Made by a program: the position numbers and the translations under genes. The notes under the pieces are model-generated. The model saw nothing but the letters and a program-made list of their open reading frames with translations, made no database searches and was not told the DNA's origin. 64,000 nucleotides of DNA from Hyphomicrobiales bacterium (GTDB lineage Bacteria > Pseudomonadota > Alphaproteobacteria > Rhizobiales > Rhizobiaceae), in assembly GCA_900465685.1 (NCBI GenBank), contig UEGR01000005.1, positions 62,001-126,000 of the forward strand. Reading direction: 5' to 3'. This document shows positions 8,602 through 18,141 of the stretch, one piece after another; position 1 is the stretch's first letter, and the number at the start of each line of letters is the position of its first letter.

Positions 8602-9393
8602 ATGCGTAGTCGCAGTTTTTCATATCCTGTTATTGCCATGGCTGTTGGTTTGGCCATCGCCTGCAACAGTGCCTTTGCTTTTGATCTGAACGACGATTCC
8701 GAAAAGTCGCGCAGCCCGTTTGAACTCTTCAAGTTCGGCTTCTCCGCCTACAAGAACGGTCACAAGGACGAAGCGATCAAGGCGCTGCGTTATGCCGCCG
8801 AGCGCGGTCATCAGGGTGCAAAGTGGAAACTGGCCCGCATGTATGCCGATGGCGACGGCGTGGCTGAAAATGACTACGAAGCCTACAAGATTTTCGAGAA
8901 GATCGTCCGTGAAGGTTCCGAACCCGGTTCCGAGAACGATTCCTATGTGGCTGACGCGCTGGTTGCGCTCGCTGGATATGTGAAGCGCGGTATTCCGGGT
9001 ACGCCGGTGCGCGCTGATCTGGGTGTCGCCCGTGATCTTTATGTGCAGGCCGCATCGAATTTCGGCGATTCTGCTGCCCAGTTCGAGCTTGGCAAGATGC
9101 TCCTGTCCGGTGAGGGTGGAGAGCGCAATTCAGTTCAGGCCGCACGCTGGTTCCAGCTGGCTGCGAACAAGGGCAATGTCAGTGCTCAAGCCATGCTTGG
9201 AAACATGCTGTTTCAGGCTGGCAAGACCGTGCGCGGGCTGGCCTTCATGACAGCTGCCTCTGAGCGTTGCGCAGCCGAGGATTGCACCTGGATACGCGAA
9301 ATGCAGGAACAGGCTTTCTCGATTGTCGGTGAAGCGGATCGCCGGAACGCTGTCGCTCTCGCCAGCGATATGACCACCAAGGGCTCGTTCTAA
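8602..9393 (+). CDS. exoR: ExoR, periplasmic Sel1-repeat regulator of the ExoS/ChvG-ChvI system
   Basis: In rhizobia and Agrobacterium, ExoR is a periplasmic inhibitor of the sensor kinase ExoS (ChvG). Its proteolysis under acid stress frees the ChvG-ChvI pathway, which controls surface polysaccharide, motility and virulence genes; Brucella's counterpart is BvrS-BvrR. The 263-residue protein starts with a signal peptide likely cut after SAFA (residue 26). Tandem Sel1-type TPR repeats follow, seen as AIKALRYAAERGHQGAKWKL, AARDLY-like and QAARWFQLAANKGNVSAQ units. Length and xth-side neighbourhood match rhizobial exoR. I prefer the ATG at 8602; a GTG lies immediately before it. The 5' region may be structured. 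Confidence 0.9.
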   Translation: MRSRSFSYPVIAMAVGLAIACNSAFAFDLNDDSEKSRSPFELFKFGFSAYKNGHKDEAIKALRYAAERGHQGAKWKLARMYADGDGVAENDYEAYKIFEKIVREGSEPGSENDSYVADALVALAGYVKRGIPGTPVRADLGVARDLYVQAASNFGDSAAQFELGKMLLSGEGGERNSVQAARWFQLAANKGNVSAQAMLGNMLFQAGKTVRGLAFMTAASERCAAEDCTWIREMQEQAFSIVGEADRRNAVALASDMTTKGSF

Positions 9394-9405
9394 GCTTCTT
9401 TCGTC

Positions 9406-10188
9406 TTAATCCGACAGCGTGACCGTAACCGGTACGTGGTCAGACGGCTTCTCCCAGGCACGAACGTGCTTTTCAATATCGGTCGATACGAAACGATTGA
9501 CCGCTTCTGGCGACAGCATCAGATGATCAATGCGGATGCCATTGTTTTTCTGCCAGGCGCCTGCCTGATAATCCCAGAATGAGTAGATACCATCATCGTC
9601 AGTCGCCGCGCGAATAGCCTCGGTGAAACCGAGATTTTCCAGCTTGCGAAACGCCTGTCGCGATTGCGGCTGGAACAATGCATCGCCAAGCCATGCCTGC
9701 GGGTTCTTCGCGTCCTGTGGTTCTGGAATGACGTTATAGTCGCCAGCCAGCACAAGCGGCTCCTCAAGCGCCAGACGATCTTTCGCCCAGGCTTCCAGAC
9801 GCTGCATCCAGGAGAGCTTGTAGGGAAATTTCTCGGTATCGATCGGATTGCCGTTGGGCAGATAGAGCGACACGACGCGGATGACGCCTTTATCGGTCGA
9901 ATAAACGCCCTCTATGAAGCGTGCCTGTTCATCGCTGTCATCGCCGGGCAGGCCACGATTGATCTCGTCGGGTGACTTCTTGGAAAGAAGTGCGACGCCG
10001 TTAAAGCCTTTCTGGCCATGGGTCTCGACGTGATAGCCAAGCGCCTCAATCTCAAGCCGGGGGAACTGCTCGTCCACCGATTTGATTTCCTGCAGGCAGG
10101 CGATATCGGGCGAAGACTCCTTCAACCAATGCTGAAGGTTCTCGATGCGGGCCTTGACGCCGTTGATGTTCCACGTAGCGATCTTCAT
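9406..10188 (-). CDS. xth: Exodeoxyribonuclease III / AP endonuclease
   Basis: The protein is an exonuclease III of 260 residues that cuts DNA 5' of abasic sites and removes 3' blocking groups in base-excision repair. It starts MKIATWNINGVKARI, the family's first metal-site asparagine, then shows LQEIKS with the metal-binding glutamate near residue 35. LAGDYNVIPEP (near 150) carries the catalytic Asp-Asn pair, and the C-terminal KPSDHVPV has the catalytic Asp-His. It is convergent with exoR, with only 12 bases between the stops and no terminator. Confidence 0.95.
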   Translation of the reverse strand: MKIATWNINGVKARIENLQHWLKESSPDIACLQEIKSVDEQFPRLEIEALGYHVETHGQKGFNGVALLSKKSPDEINRGLPGDDSDEQARFIEGVYSTDKGVIRVVSLYLPNGNPIDTEKFPYKLSWMQRLEAWAKDRLALEEPLVLAGDYNVIPEPQDAKNPQAWLGDALFQPQSRQAFRKLENLGFTEAIRAATDDDGIYSFWDYQAGAWQKNNGIRIDHLMLSPEAVNRFVSTDIEKHVRAWEKPSDHVPVTVTLSD

Positions 10189-10344
10189 GGCTCAAAGATT
10201 AGGCGCTTGAGCGGGTGAGGGCAAGCACGGCGCAGGCCTCATCACAGAAATTGCAGCCAAGTACATATTTCAATGCTGGATGCATTTGTATTGCCGTCGT
10301 TGCGTTCCTATCTCGGACTCATTGGAGCCAGACAGGAGATAACA

Positions 10345-11052
10345 ATGTTCGACGCCAAGAAACTTCTCGACCAGTTTTTGGGATCGCAGGTACCAGGCAT
10401 GTCGGGGAGTGTGAAGGACAAAGCCGGGCAGGTCGGTGATCTCGCCAAGAAGAACCCGCTTGCCACCGGCGCTATCGCTGCCGCAGTTCTTGGCACCAAG
10501 ACGGGCCGCAAGCTGGCCGGTAATGTCGCCACCGTTGGCGGCATCGCAGCCATCGCTGGCCTCGGCTATCTGGCCTACAAGAATTACAAGTCCGGCCAGT
10601 CGCCGCAAACAGCGGAACAGCCGGTTGCCAAGGAGCAGGAGCTTCTTCCGCCTCCGCCTGCCGATTCGCCGTTTCATCCGCAGTCGCCCGCCATGAGCAA
10701 CAGTTTCGCCCTGACGCTGATCCAGGCGATGATCGCCGCAGCCAAGGCAGACGGTCATATCGATGATGCGGAACGTGCACGTATCATGGAGAAGCTTCAG
10801 ATTTCTGGCCTTGATGACGAGGCGGAAGCTTTCTTTCAGAAAGAACTGGCGGATCCGGTCGATCTCGACGCGCTGGTCGCTGCGGCTCAGACGGAAGAGC
10901 AGAAGGTGGAGCTTTACACTGCTTCGCGTCTGGCGATTGATCCCGATAGCCGGGCGGAGCGCGGTTATCTCGATATGCTGGCTGGGCGCCTGGGTCTGCC
11001 GGACGCGCTGGTGGACCATATCGATACCACGGTCGCTTCGGTCAAAGTCTGA
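10345..11052 (+). CDS. TerB-like / DUF533 (YebE-type) protein
   Basis: The 235-residue protein begins MFDAKKLLDQFLG after a good ribosome site (CAGGAG, seven bases upstream), so I place the start at 10345. The first half includes a glycine-alanine-rich hydrophobic stretch (ATVGGIAAIAGLGYLAYKNY), likely one membrane segment. The second half is a helical TerB-like domain, with LIQAMIAAAKADGHIDDAER followed by an acidic pattern typical of the DjlA/TerB fold. DUF533 proteins are widespread and lack a settled role; a link to tellurite is not supported. It ends at a perfect 11-bp terminator. Confidence 0.85.
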   Translation: MFDAKKLLDQFLGSQVPGMSGSVKDKAGQVGDLAKKNPLATGAIAAAVLGTKTGRKLAGNVATVGGIAAIAGLGYLAYKNYKSGQSPQTAEQPVAKEQELLPPPPADSPFHPQSPAMSNSFALTLIQAMIAAAKADGHIDDAERARIMEKLQISGLDDEAEAFFQKELADPVDLDALVAAAQTEEQKVELYTASRLAIDPDSRAERGYLDMLAGRLGLPDALVDHIDTTVASVKV

Positions 11053-11060
11053 CAAAACAA

Positions 11061-11092
11061 AACCGGCTGCCATGAGGCAGCCGGTTTATTTT
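11061..11092. terminator. Rho-independent terminator between the DUF533 and erpA genes
   Basis: A perfect 11-bp stem, AACCGGCTGCC (11061-11071) and GGCAGCCGGTT (11076-11086), with an ATGA loop, is followed by TATTTTC on the plus strand. An A-rich flank on the left allows it to work on the minus strand too. It separates two convergent genes. Confidence 0.88.
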
Positions 11093-11114
11093 CACGCTAT
11101 GCGTTTCGGTTCGA

Positions 11115-11441
11115 TTAAATCGCGAAGCTCGTGCCGCAGCCGCAAGACGCAGTCGCGTTCGGGTTGCGGATCTGGAACGACTGCCCCATCAGATCGTCAA
11201 CGAAATCGATTTCCGATCCATCCATGTAAGGAACCGAGATCGAATCGATCAGAACTTTCGCCCCGAGCTTTTCAATGACGATGTCGTCATCGGTCTGTTC
11301 GTCGACCAGATCGTATTTGTAGGAAAAACCGGAGCAGCCGCCACCTTCGACAGAAACGCGCAGCGCGGTCTTGTCCGGTTCGGAATTGAGAATTTTAGCG
11401 ATCCGCTTTGCGGCGGAATCGGAAACGGTAATGCCTGTCAT
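11115..11441 (-). CDS. erpA: Iron-sulfur cluster insertion protein (ErpA/IscA type)
   Basis: This A-type carrier of 108 residues accepts iron-sulfur clusters from the assembly scaffold and passes them to target proteins. The three ligand cysteines are all present: one in EGGGCSGFSYKY and two in SCGCGTSFAI at the C-terminus. The acidic insert EQTDDDIVIEKLG is common in alphaproteobacterial ErpA. It is transcribed alone, divergent from dgt. Whether it is closer to ErpA or IscA cannot be settled from the motif alone, but its position outside a suf or isc operon favours ErpA. Confidence 0.88.
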   Translation of the reverse strand: MTGITVSDSAAKRIAKILNSEPDKTALRVSVEGGGCSGFSYKYDLVDEQTDDDIVIEKLGAKVLIDSISVPYMDGSEIDFVDDLMGQSFQIRNPNATASCGCGTSFAI

Positions 11442-11573
11442 CGGTCTCGTCCGTTTGCAGTTGCTGGGCCAGAGCGGGATTTTCCCCGGCTGCCCGTTAT
11501 CGCAGACTTGCTTTCATATTCCTCTGATAGCTATGAACGCTACCAATAGAAGTCAATGTCAGCATGAATATAG

Positions 11574-11588
11574 TGTAATCATATTACA
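11574..11588. promoter_or_regulatory. Small palindrome between erpA and dgt, possible operator
   Basis: TGTAAT-CAT-ATTACA is a perfect 6-bp inverted repeat with a three-base centre, 17 bases before the dgt start in the 164-base divergent gap. The flanking bases do not extend the symmetry. It does not match the Irr box or another motif I can name. A role as an operator is only inferred from symmetry and position. Confidence 0.25.
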
Positions 11589-11605
11589 GTGAAGGATGCA
11601 TCGCA

Positions 11606-12814
11606 ATGTCGCTGGAAGGAATAGGCTTTGGTTATCGTGAGCGCGCGCCCTATGCCTGCGATCCGATCTCAAGCCGTGGGCGGCTGGTGCCGGAACCGGA
11701 AAGCCCGACACGCACCCCGTTTCAGCGCGACCGCGACCGCATCATCCATTCTACCGCGTTTCGCCGTCTGAAGCACAAGACGCAGGTTTTCATTGCGCAT
11801 GAAGGCGACCATTACCGCACGCGGCTGACGCATACGATTGAAGTGGCGCAGATTGCGCGCGCGCTGGCCCGTGCGCTGCGGCTGGATGAAGATCTCGCCG
11901 AAGCCGTCGCGCTGGTGCACGATTTTGGTCACACGCCTTTTGGCCATACCGGCGAGGATGCGCTCAACGAACGCATGAAGGATTACGGTGGCTTTGATCA
12001 CAACGCCCAATCGCTCCGTATCGTTACCAAGCTTGAGCATCGCTATGCGGATTTTGACGGTCTCAACCTGTCCTGGGAAACGCTGGAAGGGCTGGTGAAG
12101 CACAATGGTCCGCTGGTCGGACCATACGCCGTACATTCGGATGAGCCGGTGCCGCAACCCATCCTCGATTTCAACGAACGCTACGATCTGGAACTGGGGC
12201 GCTTTGCCAGTCTGGAGGCGCAATGCGCCGCGATTGCCGACGACATCGCCTATAACGCCCATGATATCGATGATGGCTTGCGCGCGGGCCTACTAACGCT
12301 TGAGGCGCTGGATGAAGTGCCCCTGACCAAGCGGCTGCTCGATGTGGTGCGCGGGCGCTATCCCAATCTTGATGCCGTGCGCACCGGCCATGAACTGGTG
12401 CGCAGGCAGATCACCATCATGGTCGAGGATGTTATCGCCGAAGCCCAGCGCCGTCTGGCTGCTGTGCAGCCGCAAAGCATTGCCGACATCCATGCCCATT
12501 CGCAGTCGCTGGTGGCGTTTTCACCCACGATGCGCGACGAGGAAAAGGTGCTGAAGCGGTTTCTGTTCAAAAACCTCTATTTCCATAACAGCGTCGTGCT
12601 GCGCCGACAGGCGGCAGACAAAATTGTGCAGGACCTGTTCGACGCCTGTTTTGCCGATCCGTCGATCATGCCGCCCGAGTGGCAGTCGGGCTGTGAAACG
12701 CTGGATATCCCGTCGCGTGCGCGCCGTGTCGCCGACTATCTGGCGGGTATGACTGATAATTTTGCCGTGCGCGAACACCGACGATTGTTTGACCATACCC
12801 CCGATTTAGCTTAA
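11606..12814 (+). CDS. dgt: Deoxyguanosinetriphosphate triphosphohydrolase-like protein
   Basis: This HD-domain enzyme hydrolyses dNTPs to nucleosides and triphosphate, and may adjust nucleotide pools. The 402-residue protein has the family start [20 protein letters not shown]. The metal-binding H...HD...D signature lies in [18 protein letters not shown] and [18 protein letters not shown] near residue 115. A later aspartate is in [15 protein letters not shown]. It is the short, non-enteric type, often annotated dGTPase-like, and substrate breadth is uncertain. It precedes argS by 121 bases. Confidence 0.93.
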   Translation: MSLEGIGFGYRERAPYACDPISSRGRLVPEPESPTRTPFQRDRDRIIHSTAFRRLKHKTQVFIAHEGDHYRTRLTHTIEVAQIARALARALRLDEDLAEAVALVHDFGHTPFGHTGEDALNERMKDYGGFDHNAQSLRIVTKLEHRYADFDGLNLSWETLEGLVKHNGPLVGPYAVHSDEPVPQPILDFNERYDLELGRFASLEAQCAAIADDIAYNAHDIDDGLRAGLLTLEALDEVPLTKRLLDVVRGRYPNLDAVRTGHELVRRQITIMVEDVIAEAQRRLAAVQPQSIADIHAHSQSLVAFSPTMRDEEKVLKRFLFKNLYFHNSVVLRRQAADKIVQDLFDACFADPSIMPPEWQSGCETLDIPSRARRVADYLAGMTDNFAVREHRRLFDHTPDLA

Positions 12815-12935
12815 TCGGGGCCAAACGAAGTGATTGCGAGGCCGAAAGGCCGTCTGCAACACAACTATCTAATAGAACGAGCCGACTCTGGAATACGCAG
12901 TCAAAACTCCAGACGAAAGCCTGACAGGACAGACC

Positions 12936-14693
12936 ATGAATATCTTCGCAGATTTCGACGCACGTATCAAAAAGACGTTGCAAGATATTGATCTGAAACC
13001 GAAAGATGGCGGTGAACTCGATCTTTCTCGCGTTGGCGTCGAGCCGCCGCGCGATGCGACCCATGGCGATATTGCGACCAATGCGGCCATGGTTCTCTCC
13101 AAGGCTGTTGGCCAGAACCCGCGCGAACTTGCGGTGCGTATCGCCGAAGCCTTGAAGAGCGACGAGGATGTCGAAACAGTCGATGTTGCCGGTCCGGGCT
13201 TCATCAATCTGCGTCTGAAGGCAACTTACTGGCAGCGCGAGCTTGCCGCGATGCTCAATGAAGGCACGGATTTCGGTCGCTCCAAGCTTGGTGCTGGCAA
13301 CAAGGTCAATGTCGAATATGTTTCGGCAAATCCGACCGGCCCGATGCATGTCGGTCATTGCCGCGGCGCCGTTGTCGGCGACGTGCTGGCCAACCTGCTG
13401 AAATTCGCAGGCTATGACGTCGTCAAGGAATATTACATCAACGATGCTGGCTCGCAGATCGACGTGCTCGCAAGCTCCGTGATGCTGCGTTATCGCGAAG
13501 CGCTGGGCGAAATCATCGGTGAAATTCCGGCTGGCCTCTATCCGGGCGATTATCTCGTGCCGGTGGGGCAGGCGCTCGCAAAGGAATATGGCACGAAGCT
13601 TCTGGAAATACCGGAAGCTGAAGCGATGGCTATCGTCAAGGAAGCCACCATCAATGCCATGATGGCGATGATCCGCGCTGATCTGGAAGCGCTGAACGTC
13701 CATCACGATGTCTTCTATTCCGAACGTCAGCTGCATGCCGACCATGCCCGTGCGATTCGTAATGCAATCAATGATCTGACGCTGAAGGGCCACGTCTATA
13801 AGGGCAAGATTCCGCCCCCGAAGGGCCAGCTGCCGGAAGATTGGGAAGATCGCGAACAGACCCTGTTCCGCTCGACCGAAGTGGGTGACGATATCGACCG
13901 TCCGCTGATGAAGTCTGACGGCACATTCACCTATTTTGCGGCCGACGTTGCCTATTTCAAGGACAAATACGACCGCGGCTTCAACGAGATGATTTACGTT
14001 CTGGGCGCCGATCATGGTGGCTATGTGAAGCGTCTTGAAGCCGTTGCGCGTGGCGTTTCCGATGGCAAGGCCAAGCTCACCGTACTGCTCTGCCAGCTGG
14101 TAAAGCTCTTCCGCGACGGCGAGCCGGTGCGCATGTCGAAGCGTTCGGGCGAATTCATCACCTTGCGCGATGTGGTCGACGAAGTGGGCCGCGATCCGGT
14201 GCGTTTCATGATGCTTTATCGGAAAAACGACGCGCCGCTCGATTTCGATTTTGCGAAAGTCACCGAACAGTCCAAGGACAATCCGGTGTTCTATGTGCAG
14301 TACGCTTCTGCGCGCTCGCACTCGGTTTTCCGTCAGGCTGCCGACCAGCTGGGCCTTGCCGATCTGGATCGTGTTGCCATGGCCGCACAGTTCGACAAGC
14401 TGACCGACGAGAGCGAAATTGCACTGGTTCGCAAGCTTGCAGAATATCCGCGTCTGATCGAAGCAGCGGCGATCCATCAGGAGCCGCATCGTCTTGCTTT
14501 TTACCTGTTTGACCTTGCCAGCGCGTTCCATTCGCAATGGAATAAGGGCACAGAGAACCCGGACTTACGTTTTATTAAGGTTAACGATCCAGACTTGTCA
14601 CTAGCCAGGCTAGGGCTGGTACAGGTTGTTTCCGATGTTCTGACGTCCGGATTGACGATCATCGGGGCTGACGCTCCGACGGAAATGCGCTAG
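12936..14693 (+). CDS. argS: Arginyl-tRNA synthetase
   Basis: This class I synthetase of 585 residues charges tRNA-Arg. The N-terminal Add1 domain (about 1-105) is followed by the HIGH box in the form HVGH within [15 protein letters not shown] (near residue 130). The MSKS-like loop is RMSKRSGEF (near 400), which lacks the canonical KMSKS, as is usual for ArgRS. The C-terminal DALR anticodon-binding domain ends the protein. In this order of bacteria argS is followed by the SPOR-domain gene and nagZ, as here. Confidence 0.97.
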   Translation: MNIFADFDARIKKTLQDIDLKPKDGGELDLSRVGVEPPRDATHGDIATNAAMVLSKAVGQNPRELAVRIAEALKSDEDVETVDVAGPGFINLRLKATYWQRELAAMLNEGTDFGRSKLGAGNKVNVEYVSANPTGPMHVGHCRGAVVGDVLANLLKFAGYDVVKEYYINDAGSQIDVLASSVMLRYREALGEIIGEIPAGLYPGDYLVPVGQALAKEYGTKLLEIPEAEAMAIVKEATINAMMAMIRADLEALNVHHDVFYSERQLHADHARAIRNAINDLTLKGHVYKGKIPPPKGQLPEDWEDREQTLFRSTEVGDDIDRPLMKSDGTFTYFAADVAYFKDKYDRGFNEMIYVLGADHGGYVKRLEAVARGVSDGKAKLTVLLCQLVKLFRDGEPVRMSKRSGEFITLRDVVDEVGRDPVRFMMLYRKNDAPLDFDFAKVTEQSKDNPVFYVQYASARSHSVFRQAADQLGLADLDRVAMAAQFDKLTDESEIALVRKLAEYPRLIEAAAIHQEPHRLAFYLFDLASAFHSQWNKGTENPDLRFIKVNDPDLSLARLGLVQVVSDVLTSGLTIIGADAPTEMR

Positions 14694-14914
14694 GATTGAT
14701 CGACTGACCGGGAGCTCGTTAAGTCAAACGAAGCTCTTGAATGCGGTAGATCAAGTCTAAAAAGAGAAGACCGGGATGAACTGAAGGTGTTGGTTTATCC
14801 CGTTCTGGTCTTTCGGCGTAGGAAACTACCGTCAACTTTTGCCCACATTGCCTCGCTAATAAGCAATGTAAAGTGACGTCTTGCGGCGTCCAGGGTTTGA
14901 GTTAGGAACACACC

Positions 14915-17900
14915 ATGACGGACAGCAGTGCAAATCCCCGTAATTACGGCGAGCGTCCGCTGCACGAAGACGATCCGCTGATGGAACTGTCGCGAATCGT
15001 GGACTTTGGCACGCCTCAAGGTGATCATTCCGCTTGGAACGAGCGCCAATCTCACGACCGGCCCGAGCCTGACTTTGATCCGGCGCTTGATCTCGAACGC
15101 GAGCTTCTCGGCGATTTTGACGATTACGCGCAGCCGGCAAGTCACAACCAGCCTGTCGAGCCTGAGCCGGAAGTTGCTCAGGATCAGCGCTATAGCGAAC
15201 AGTATTATCGTGGCGCGGAACCGCTGGCGCACGAAGAAGACCTTGCTTCTGCTTTGGAAGAAGAACTCGACCTGCATCTGGATAATGGAGCATCCGTTCC
15301 TGCGCCTGAACTGGACGACTTCGAAGACGTCGAACGCACCGAGCCTGTTCAGCAGTTCGATTATGCCGATTATTCGAATGCGCGTGATTCGTATGGCGAC
15401 CCTTACGCGGCAGCGCAAAGCTCGGCCTATGATAATCACGAATCGCCGAATAGTGCGCAGGGAGGTCATACAGCCGACCACGGCGCATATGATCCGACGA
15501 TCTATCAGCCGGCTATCGAGCCGCACGAAGAATCCTATTTGACGCAGACCGCGCAAAGCCGTGACTGGGATGTACAGGCCGTTGAGCCTGCAACGCCGTC
15601 TTATGGCGCTGAGCCTGCACATCAGTCCATGTCGCTTGAAGACGAGCTGGAAAACTTGCTGTTCGGCGATGAGCCGCAGCCAGCCTCCGCGAACGACAGC
15701 GCCTATGGCTATCAGCCAGAGCCAGTATCCTATGCGCCGCAGGCAGCTGCATACGAGCCGCAAGAGGCTGCATCCTACGCATCCGCTGCATCGGATCATG
15801 GCTATGCGGCAGCGGAAGAGGCTGAGCCGGCATTTGACGATTTTCAGCTCGATGAACTGCATCTGGACGAGCAGGCCTTCGAGCAGGCGCATCAGCCTGT
15901 AGAAGCTGCTGCGCCTGCGCAGGAAGCGGCCGCCCGCACGGAGCCATCTGGCTATCCCTATTACACCCGTGGCAATTTCGCTTCGGGCGTTGTCGCGCAG
16001 ATGCCGACGGTAACCGCGCATGCGGGTGAGGCGGAAGCGCCTTACGCTGCTTCCAACGCCTTTGCCGGTTCGGAGCAGGCTTCAAACGAAGTTGCAGCGC
16101 AGGACGACGACTTCTCCTTCGATGATGATTTCTCATTCGATGCCGCTGCATTCTCCGCAACAACAGCAGCGGAAGGCACGGACGACGATCTGTCGGACCT
16201 TGATGAGCTGAGCCTGAGCGACGACGACTTCGGCTTCGAGCCTTCCGGTGATTACTCCGAATCGGAAGTCCTCAAGGCGACCGACGAAGAATTGCTTGGC
16301 GGCGATGATTTCTTCAACGAAGACGATCTCGATCTGCATGATGACAACAGTGCAACCGCAGCCGCGCCTGCCTATGCTCATGCAGTGCTTTCGGATGAGG
16401 ATTATCGCCCGACCACGTCGATGCCGCATTTCGCAGCTGCACAGCAGACGGCCAGCGCACCTGCACCGGACGTTGAAACGCTGAGCGTTGCCGAAAACAA
16501 GGTTGAGCAGACCCATTCCCTCGATCTGCCGGAAGTCAATTACGGTGAAGAGGAAACCGCTGCCGGTCTTGGCGATCTCGAAGCTGAATTTGCCGAGGTC
16601 TTCAATACGGTTGGCGTTGATGAGCTGAACACGCCTACCGAAGCGCAGAGCGAAGCCGACAAGGCCTTTGAGGATATTTTCCGCGAAAGCGCATCCAGCT
16701 ATCTGCCGAATGCCGGCGTTGCTGCAGGTGCTGCAACAGTTGGTCTCGGCGCAGCCGTTGCCGCCGCTGCAAGCTCTTATGGCCGCTCGCAGCCGCGCCA
16801 GACTGGCGATTATAATGCGGGCGAACAGGCTGGCAGCGAAGATGATTTCTACAATCATTGGGCCGCCCAGGGCGCGCAGACCGTCGAAGGCGGCGACTAT
16901 GGCGCACGTGCCGCCATGCAGCCGGAAGACGATCTTGGCAAAGCGTCGGAAGCCTATCGCAATCGCCCGGTTCGCGGTCGTCGCGGCCTGATTCTGGCCA
17001 GTGTTGCCGGTGCTGTCGTATTGCTCGGTGGTATCGGATATCACTTCATGGGCGGCGGTTCGCAGGAGCCGGTCGTCATTCATGCCGACAACCAGCCGAT
17101 CAAGATGCAGCCGGAAAACCCCGGCGGTGCGACGGTCCCGAATCAGGACAAGGCGGTTTACGATCGCGTTGCCGGTACGTTGCCGAACAATCCGGAACAG
17201 AAATCACTGATCACCTCGGGTGAAGAGCCAGTCGATATTTCCGGCACGGACGACAATGAAGCCATGACTGATACGCCGGACTCATCGGCTGAAAACGGTC
17301 AGGCCAATGCTGGTGCTCAAAATGGACAGAACGCGCAGGAAAATGCGCCTTTGATCCAGCCTCGCGAAGTTGAAACCATGATTGTTCGCCCGGATGGCAC
17401 GATCATGCAGCCGGAACGCGCTCCGGAACCGGCAGCACCGCAGACGGCCAGCAACAGTGCGCAGCCTTCGGCACAGCCATCCGCTCCGGCTGGTGGTGAC
17501 GAAATCGCGGCAATCGCTTCGGGTAGTGCTTTGCCAGCACCGGCCGCAACTGCACCGCAGGCCCAGCAGCCAGCGGCACAGGCACCTGTCGCTCAGGCAC
17601 CGGCTGCAGAAACGCCGCGCCTCCCGGCACATGCTCCGGTTGTTCCTTCGCGTCCAGCTGAACAGCCGGTCAACATCGTGGGCAACGTTCCGCAGCGTAC
17701 GCAGACGCAGGCGCCTGCCGCAGCTGCTCCCGTTGCTAACCAGCAGGTTGCATCGGCTGCCGGTGGCGCTGCTGGTGCAGGTGGATATTTCATCCAGATC
17801 GCATCCCAGCCTTCCGCTGAACTGGCGCAGAAGTCCTATGCCAACATGGCGCAGAAATATGCCAATGTGATCGGCGGACGTGGCGTGGATATCAAGCGCG

Positions 17901-18022
17901 CCGACATTCCGGGCAAGGGCACCTACTACCGTGTCCGCGTTCAGGCTGGTTCGCGTGATGATGCCAATGCGTTGTGCGGTCGCTTGAAGTCGGCTGGCGG
18001 CAGCTGTCTCGTAACGCGCTGA
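14915..18022 (+). CDS. Large acidic SPOR-domain membrane protein
   Basis: The 1035-residue protein has one transmembrane segment (GLILASVAGAVVLLGGIGY, about residues 692-710). About 690 residues on the N-terminal side are extremely acidic and rich in Ala, Glu, Asp, Tyr and Gln, with repeated DDxF-type patches, so that part is probably disordered and cytoplasmic. A Pro-Ala-Gln-rich periplasmic linker leads to a C-terminal SPOR domain (about 957-1035: GGYFIQIASQPSAELAQKSY to the end), which binds septal peptidoglycan stripped of stem peptides. The neighbour nagZ also works on peptidoglycan. The cytoplasmic part has no recognised domain. Confidence 0.9.
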   Translation: MTDSSANPRNYGERPLHEDDPLMELSRIVDFGTPQGDHSAWNERQSHDRPEPDFDPALDLERELLGDFDDYAQPASHNQPVEPEPEVAQDQRYSEQYYRGAEPLAHEEDLASALEEELDLHLDNGASVPAPELDDFEDVERTEPVQQFDYADYSNARDSYGDPYAAAQSSAYDNHESPNSAQGGHTADHGAYDPTIYQPAIEPHEESYLTQTAQSRDWDVQAVEPATPSYGAEPAHQSMSLEDELENLLFGDEPQPASANDSAYGYQPEPVSYAPQAAAYEPQEAASYASAASDHGYAAAEEAEPAFDDFQLDELHLDEQAFEQAHQPVEAAAPAQEAAARTEPSGYPYYTRGNFASGVVAQMPTVTAHAGEAEAPYAASNAFAGSEQASNEVAAQDDDFSFDDDFSFDAAAFSATTAAEGTDDDLSDLDELSLSDDDFGFEPSGDYSESEVLKATDEELLGGDDFFNEDDLDLHDDNSATAAAPAYAHAVLSDEDYRPTTSMPHFAAAQQTASAPAPDVETLSVAENKVEQTHSLDLPEVNYGEEETAAGLGDLEAEFAEVFNTVGVDELNTPTEAQSEADKAFEDIFRESASSYLPNAGVAAGAATVGLGAAVAAAASSYGRSQPRQTGDYNAGEQAGSEDDFYNHWAAQGAQTVEGGDYGARAAMQPEDDLGKASEAYRNRPVRGRRGLILASVAGAVVLLGGIGYHFMGGGSQEPVVIHADNQPIKMQPENPGGATVPNQDKAVYDRVAGTLPNNPEQKSLITSGEEPVDISGTDDNEAMTDTPDSSAENGQANAGAQNGQNAQENAPLIQPREVETMIVRPDGTIMQPERAPEPAAPQTASNSAQPSAQPSAPAGGDEIAAIASGSALPAPAATAPQAQQPAAQAPVAQAPAAETPRLPAHAPVVPSRPAEQPVNIVGNVPQRTQTQAPAAAAPVANQQVASAAGGAAGAGGYFIQIASQPSAELAQKSYANMAQKYANVIGGRGVDIKRADIPGKGTYYRVRVQAGSRDDANALCGRLKSAGGSCLVTR

Positions 18023-18043
18023 GCCATAACAACAGACAAGAAC

Positions 18044-18067
18044 AGGGCGGCTTGAGCCGCCCTTTTC
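18044..18067 (+). terminator. Rho-independent terminator after the SPOR-domain gene
   Basis: An 8-bp perfect stem, AGGGCGGC and GCCGCCCT, with a TTGA loop, is followed by TTTTC. It lies 22 bases after the stop, so nagZ likely has its own promoter in the next 75 bases. Confidence 0.88.
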
Positions 18068-18141
18068 ATATGCACTATCGAGCGCATGGAATTTTAGTTA
18101 GAACAACTATCTAAGTGGCGGAAAATACGAGGGATATTCGC

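Noticed and set aside
8399-8602. 67-codon plus-strand frame and a 62-codon minus-strand frame upstream of exoR
   Set aside because: Neither has a recognisable family, signal or membrane segment. The plus-strand frame runs through a hairpin and T run that look like a terminator.
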